Source of the DNA: Leptospira bourretii
GTDB lineage: Bacteria; Spirochaetota; Leptospiria; Leptospirales; Leptospiraceae
Assembly (NCBI RefSeq): GCF_004770145.1
Contig: NZ_RQFW01000005.1
Span: 1 to 64,000 of the forward strand
Reading direction: 5' to 3'
Length of the DNA stretch: 64,000 nt
Shown here piece by piece: positions 61,730-64,000 of the stretch. The stretch's first letter is position 1. Each line of letters opens with the position of its first letter. Below the pieces are notes generated by a model that was not told the origin of the DNA, made no database searches, and worked only from the letters and a program-made list of their open reading frames with translations. Position numbers and translations under genes: made by a program.

Positions 61730-61769
61730 TCCTGAACGACATTGTTCTTTTAGGAAACATCGTTCAGGA
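61730..61769. promoter_or_regulatory. Palindromic operator/hairpin at the TetR gene
   Basis: TCCTGAACGA and TCGTTCAGGA are perfect 10-base arms 20 bases apart, ending 2 bases before the TetR gene ATG and covering its AGGA ribosome-binding site. Nested GAAC/GTTC half sites lie inside, as in autoregulatory TetR operators; an RNA stem that hides the ribosome-binding site is the alternative. Confidence 0.65.
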
Positions 61770-61771
61770 CC

Positions 61772-62392
61772 ATGCAAACTCCAAAAGAACATACACGAAA
61801 AGAAATCTTACAAGCGGCTCGAGAGGAATTCATCCAACTCGGTTTTGAGAAGGCTAGTATGCGAACCATTGCGAAAAAGGCAAAGGTATCCACGAGTAAT
61901 ATCTACAATTACTTCGAAAACAAAGAACACCTTCTAACAGAGATACTACAGCCGGTTCTTTCTGGAATGGAAAAAGCCTTTGCTTATGTATCTCATCCAG
62001 ATTATTTCGAAAAAAGATTTAACGACAGTTATGAGGCGTGGCAAGAGAGATTTCATATTGCTCTTGATTATGTGGATGCAAATCGCGATGATTTTATCCT
62101 TCTCTTAACAAAATCACAAGGTTCCCATCTAGAAGAATTTCCAGATACGGTTCTTACCCGTCTTACCAAAATCAATTTTGACCAGTATAGCAATTTTAAA
62201 GAAAAAAATCCAAGTTACAAAGGGGAAGTGAGTGAGTTTGTTGTCCGCAACATCCTTTCCTTTTTTCTCAATATCTTTGTGCAGATGGTTCGCCAAGGAA
62301 TTTCCAAACAGGATATGTTGGTGTATCAGGATAGTTTCCTTAAATTTTTACACTTTGGGTACAAAGGATCGATTGCCTCTGATCTGAGTTGA
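61772..62392 (+). CDS. TetR/AcrR-family transcription regulator
   Basis: A 206-residue repressor. The N-terminal helix-turn-helix (TRKEILQAAREEFIQLGFEK and RTIAKKAKVSTSNIYNYFEN KEHLL region, residues about 8-52) is canonical; the C-terminal ligand domain is unlike any I can name. The adjacent palindrome is the likely operator. No efflux pump or enzyme is next to it; the downstream trpF start touches its stop. Confidence 0.9.
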   Translation: MQTPKEHTRKEILQAAREEFIQLGFEKASMRTIAKKAKVSTSNIYNYFENKEHLLTEILQPVLSGMEKAFAYVSHPDYFEKRFNDSYEAWQERFHIALDYVDANRDDFILLLTKSQGSHLEEFPDTVLTRLTKINFDQYSNFKEKNPSYKGEVSEFVVRNILSFFLNIFVQMVRQGISKQDMLVYQDSFLKFLHFGYKGSIASDLS

Positions 62393-62396
62393 TTCA

Positions 62397-62422
62397 ATCT
62401 GGTTCCCATATGGGAACCAGAT
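62397..62422. promoter_or_regulatory. Perfect 26-base palindrome centred on the trpF start codon
   Basis: Two 13-base perfect arms (ATCTGGTTCCCAT and its complement) meet with no spacer exactly at the ATG of trpF at 62410, 5 bases after the TetR stop. It can be a DNA operator or, in the mRNA, a stem that buries the trpF start. No SD-like sequence lies upstream. Confidence 0.7.
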
Positions 62423-63042
62423 ACAAAATTAAAATCTGTGGAATCAAAGACCTGGCCACATTAGAACTTTGTGTGGACCTCCAGGTCGATTTTGTTGGCC
62501 TCAACTTTTCTCCACGTTCCCCTCGTGCCATCAATGCCGAAACAGCAGAAACCCTTCTTAAGATAAGAAAAAAATCTGGATTCCCAAAACTTGTATTTTT
62601 GTTTTTTGAAAACGAAATTACAGAAATCAAAACACTCACAGAGCGTTTCCAACCGGACCTCATCCAACTCATCCGAGGAGACCAGTTGATTTCTCCGAAA
62701 ATTTGGGATGAATTCACAGAAACTAAAAAGTTATTACCTACCATCAGGATCCAAACCAAGGTCACAAGTGATGAAGACCTGGAACCAAAATCAAGTTTAG
62801 TAATTTTAGATAGTTATCAAAAAAATTTGGGTGGTGGAACCGGACATACTTTCCCTTGGGAATATGTAACATACGTAAAACGACCTTTTTTACTCGCTGG
62901 TGGGATCACTCCAGAGAATGTTAAAACTGCTTTAGAAACCGTTCATCCTTATGGGATTGATGTGGCCAGTGGAGTGGAAACCGACGGAAAAAAAGATCCA
63001 AATAAAATAATAACCTTGGTACAAAATGTCCGAACACTATGA
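62410..63042 (+). CDS. trpF: Phosphoribosylanthranilate isomerase
   Basis: Third step of tryptophan synthesis. The 210-residue TIM barrel starts MGTRYKIKICGIKDLATLEL with the catalytic Cys in KICGI, then VDFVGLNFSPRSPRAINAET and the phosphate site LLAGGITPENVKTAL and PYGIDVASGVETDGKKDPNK. A TTG at 62389 is possible but adds residues unlike the family. The final 17 bases overlap mutS. No other trp gene is in the window. Confidence 0.93.
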   Translation: MGTRYKIKICGIKDLATLELCVDLQVDFVGLNFSPRSPRAINAETAETLLKIRKKSGFPKLVFLFFENEITEIKTLTERFQPDLIQLIRGDQLISPKIWDEFTETKKLLPTIRIQTKVTSDEDLEPKSSLVILDSYQKNLGGGTGHTFPWEYVTYVKRPFLLAGGITPENVKTALETVHPYGIDVASGVETDGKKDPNKIITLVQNVRTL

Positions 63043-64000
63043 AGCATTGAACACTCCTGTCATGCGCCAGTACATGGAGGTGAAGGAACAACACCCGGAT
63101 GGGATTGTATTCTTTCGTATGGGTGATTTTTATGAAATGTTTTTAGAAGATGCTAAAATTGCTGCACAGATTTTAGACATCACCCTCACCAAACGCCAAA
63201 ACCAAATTCCGATGGCAGGGATCCCGTATCATGCAACGGAAAGTTATATATCAAGGCTGATTGCTGCGGGGAAAAAAGTAGTTGTTTGTGAACAAACAAA
63301 ACCCGACGATCCCAAAGCCAAAATCATGTCGAGAGAAGTGGTTCGTATCATCACACCGGGAACTGTGGTGGAAGATAACCTTCTCGGCGGATACCAAAAC
63401 AATTATTTATCATTGTATTACCGGGAAAAAACATCCGTTTACTTAGCATTTGCTGACGTTTCTACTTCAGAACTTTTGTATTTCTTTTTTTCAGAAAATG
63501 AAACAGAAAGAATTAACGATACTATCAAACGATTCTCTCCTAAAGAAATCATTTATACAGAAGAAGTCCCCCCCTTAGCAAAAGAATCCAAAATCATTCT
63601 CTCTAAAATCCCACCGGATTATCTTCCCAAAAAGAAAGGAGCAGGAATTGACACGGTTGTCCATGTACTCGACGCCTATCTTCAGTATAACTATCGGAAA
63701 CAAAACTTTGTTTTTAAATCTCCTAGACGAATTGATGAAAACGAATATTTGGTTCTGGACGAACAAACCGTTTCTCATTTAGAACTCGTTGAAAATCCAA
63801 ATGATAAAAACCATACTTTGTTTGGGGTTCTCAATCGCTGTATCACAGCGACTGGAAAAAGATATCTCAAACAAAGGATTCTATTTCCGACAAGAGATGA
63901 AAACAAAATCAAAGCCCATTGGGATAAAATAGACATTCTTTCTGCAAACAAAAAAGAAAGACAAAAAATAAAAGATTTGTTAGGTGATTTGATTGATTTG
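63026..64000 (+). CDS. mutS: DNA mismatch repair protein MutS (N-terminal part)
   Basis: Cut by the window end after 325 codons. MSEHYEALNTPVMRQYMEVK leads to the mismatch-binding FFRMGDFYEMF (the Phe-x-Glu motif is present as FYE), then IAGIP-like MAGIPYHATESYISRLIAAG and VVVCEQTKPDDPK, and domain II-III segments. The frame stays open to base 64000. Its ATG overlaps the trpF end by 17 bases. Confidence 0.95.
   Translation, partial: MSEHYEALNTPVMRQYMEVKEQHPDGIVFFRMGDFYEMFLEDAKIAAQILDITLTKRQNQIPMAGIPYHATESYISRLIAAGKKVVVCEQTKPDDPKAKIMSREVVRIITPGTVVEDNLLGGYQNNYLSLYYREKTSVYLAFADVSTSELLYFFFSENETERINDTIKRFSPKEIIYTEEVPPLAKESKIILSKIPPDYLPKKKGAGIDTVVHVLDAYLQYNYRKQNFVFKSPRRIDENEYLVLDEQTVSHLELVENPNDKNHTLFGVLNRCITATGKRYLKQRILFPTRDENKIKAHWDKIDILSANKKERQKIKDLLGDLIDL

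Noticed and set aside
1..64000. Mobile element or prophage within the window
   Set aside because: I found no transposase, integrase, phage structural gene, terminal repeat or tRNA-flanked junction; coding style is even throughout.

Overview
The window looks like chromosomal DNA of a spirochaete of the genus Leptospira, probably one of the free-living, low-GC lineages. The reasons are: a DUF1577-type protein, a family I know essentially only from Leptospira; a loose lipoprotein lipobox; many TTG and GTG starts; and short gene-dense operons in which housekeeping genes alternate with secreted and envelope proteins. The genus call is inference from gene content, not a database match. I see no rRNA, tRNA, CRISPR, transposase, integrase or phage gene. 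No stretch longer than about 200 bases lacks a gene.

Layout. 1-8037: a cut membrane gene, glycyl-tRNA synthetase, a GNAT protein, a TPM-domain membrane protein, a secreted lipase with its own foldase, apolipoprotein N-acyltransferase and a small unknown. 8141-16139: a helicase-associated-domain protein, an ABC1/UbiB kinase, feoAB ferrous iron uptake, a NeuB-type sugar-acid synthase and a VKOR-DsbA fusion. 16139-18091: hisB-hisH-hisA, read leftwards. 18146-23470: a tiny membrane protein, a rhomboid protease, a cysteine-bearing Crp/Fnr regulator, an enoyl-CoA hydratase-like protein and a DUF1577/PilZ protein. 23462-31728: a TPR protein, a penicillin-acylase-family hydrolase, a lytic transglycosylase and an orphan membrane histidine kinase. 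31875-34468: three tandem, nearly identical secreted alpha/beta-hydrolase-like proteins.

34577-43305: an RND pump and TolC pair without a membrane-fusion protein, a DUF2892 protein and a CstR/CsoR-type repressor with striking palindromic operators; then a methyltransferase, a FAD oxidoreductase and an ACH1-type CoA transferase. 43377-57666: a zinc-ribbon protein, an MsbA-like ABC exporter, a solute-binding lipoprotein, and a long leftward operon (amidohydrolase-like protein, S1 protein, trmL, HATPase protein, uvrB, lon, PBP1A). 57704-64000: a second stand-alone HATPase protein, a glycosyltransferase, a membrane protein, aroE, folC, a TetR regulator, trpF and the first 325 codons of mutS.

Themes. 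Much of the window serves the envelope and secretion: lipase with foldase, Lnt, VKOR-DsbA, rhomboid, lytic transglycosylase, PBP1A, MsbA-like exporter and RND/TolC. Secreted cysteine-rich hydrolases and an oxidative folding enzyme lie in the same window. The least explained parts are the hydrolase triplet, the RND cluster under CstR-like control, the DUF1577 protein whose two PilZ motif halves are split by about 220 residues, and several long palindromes placed on start sites.
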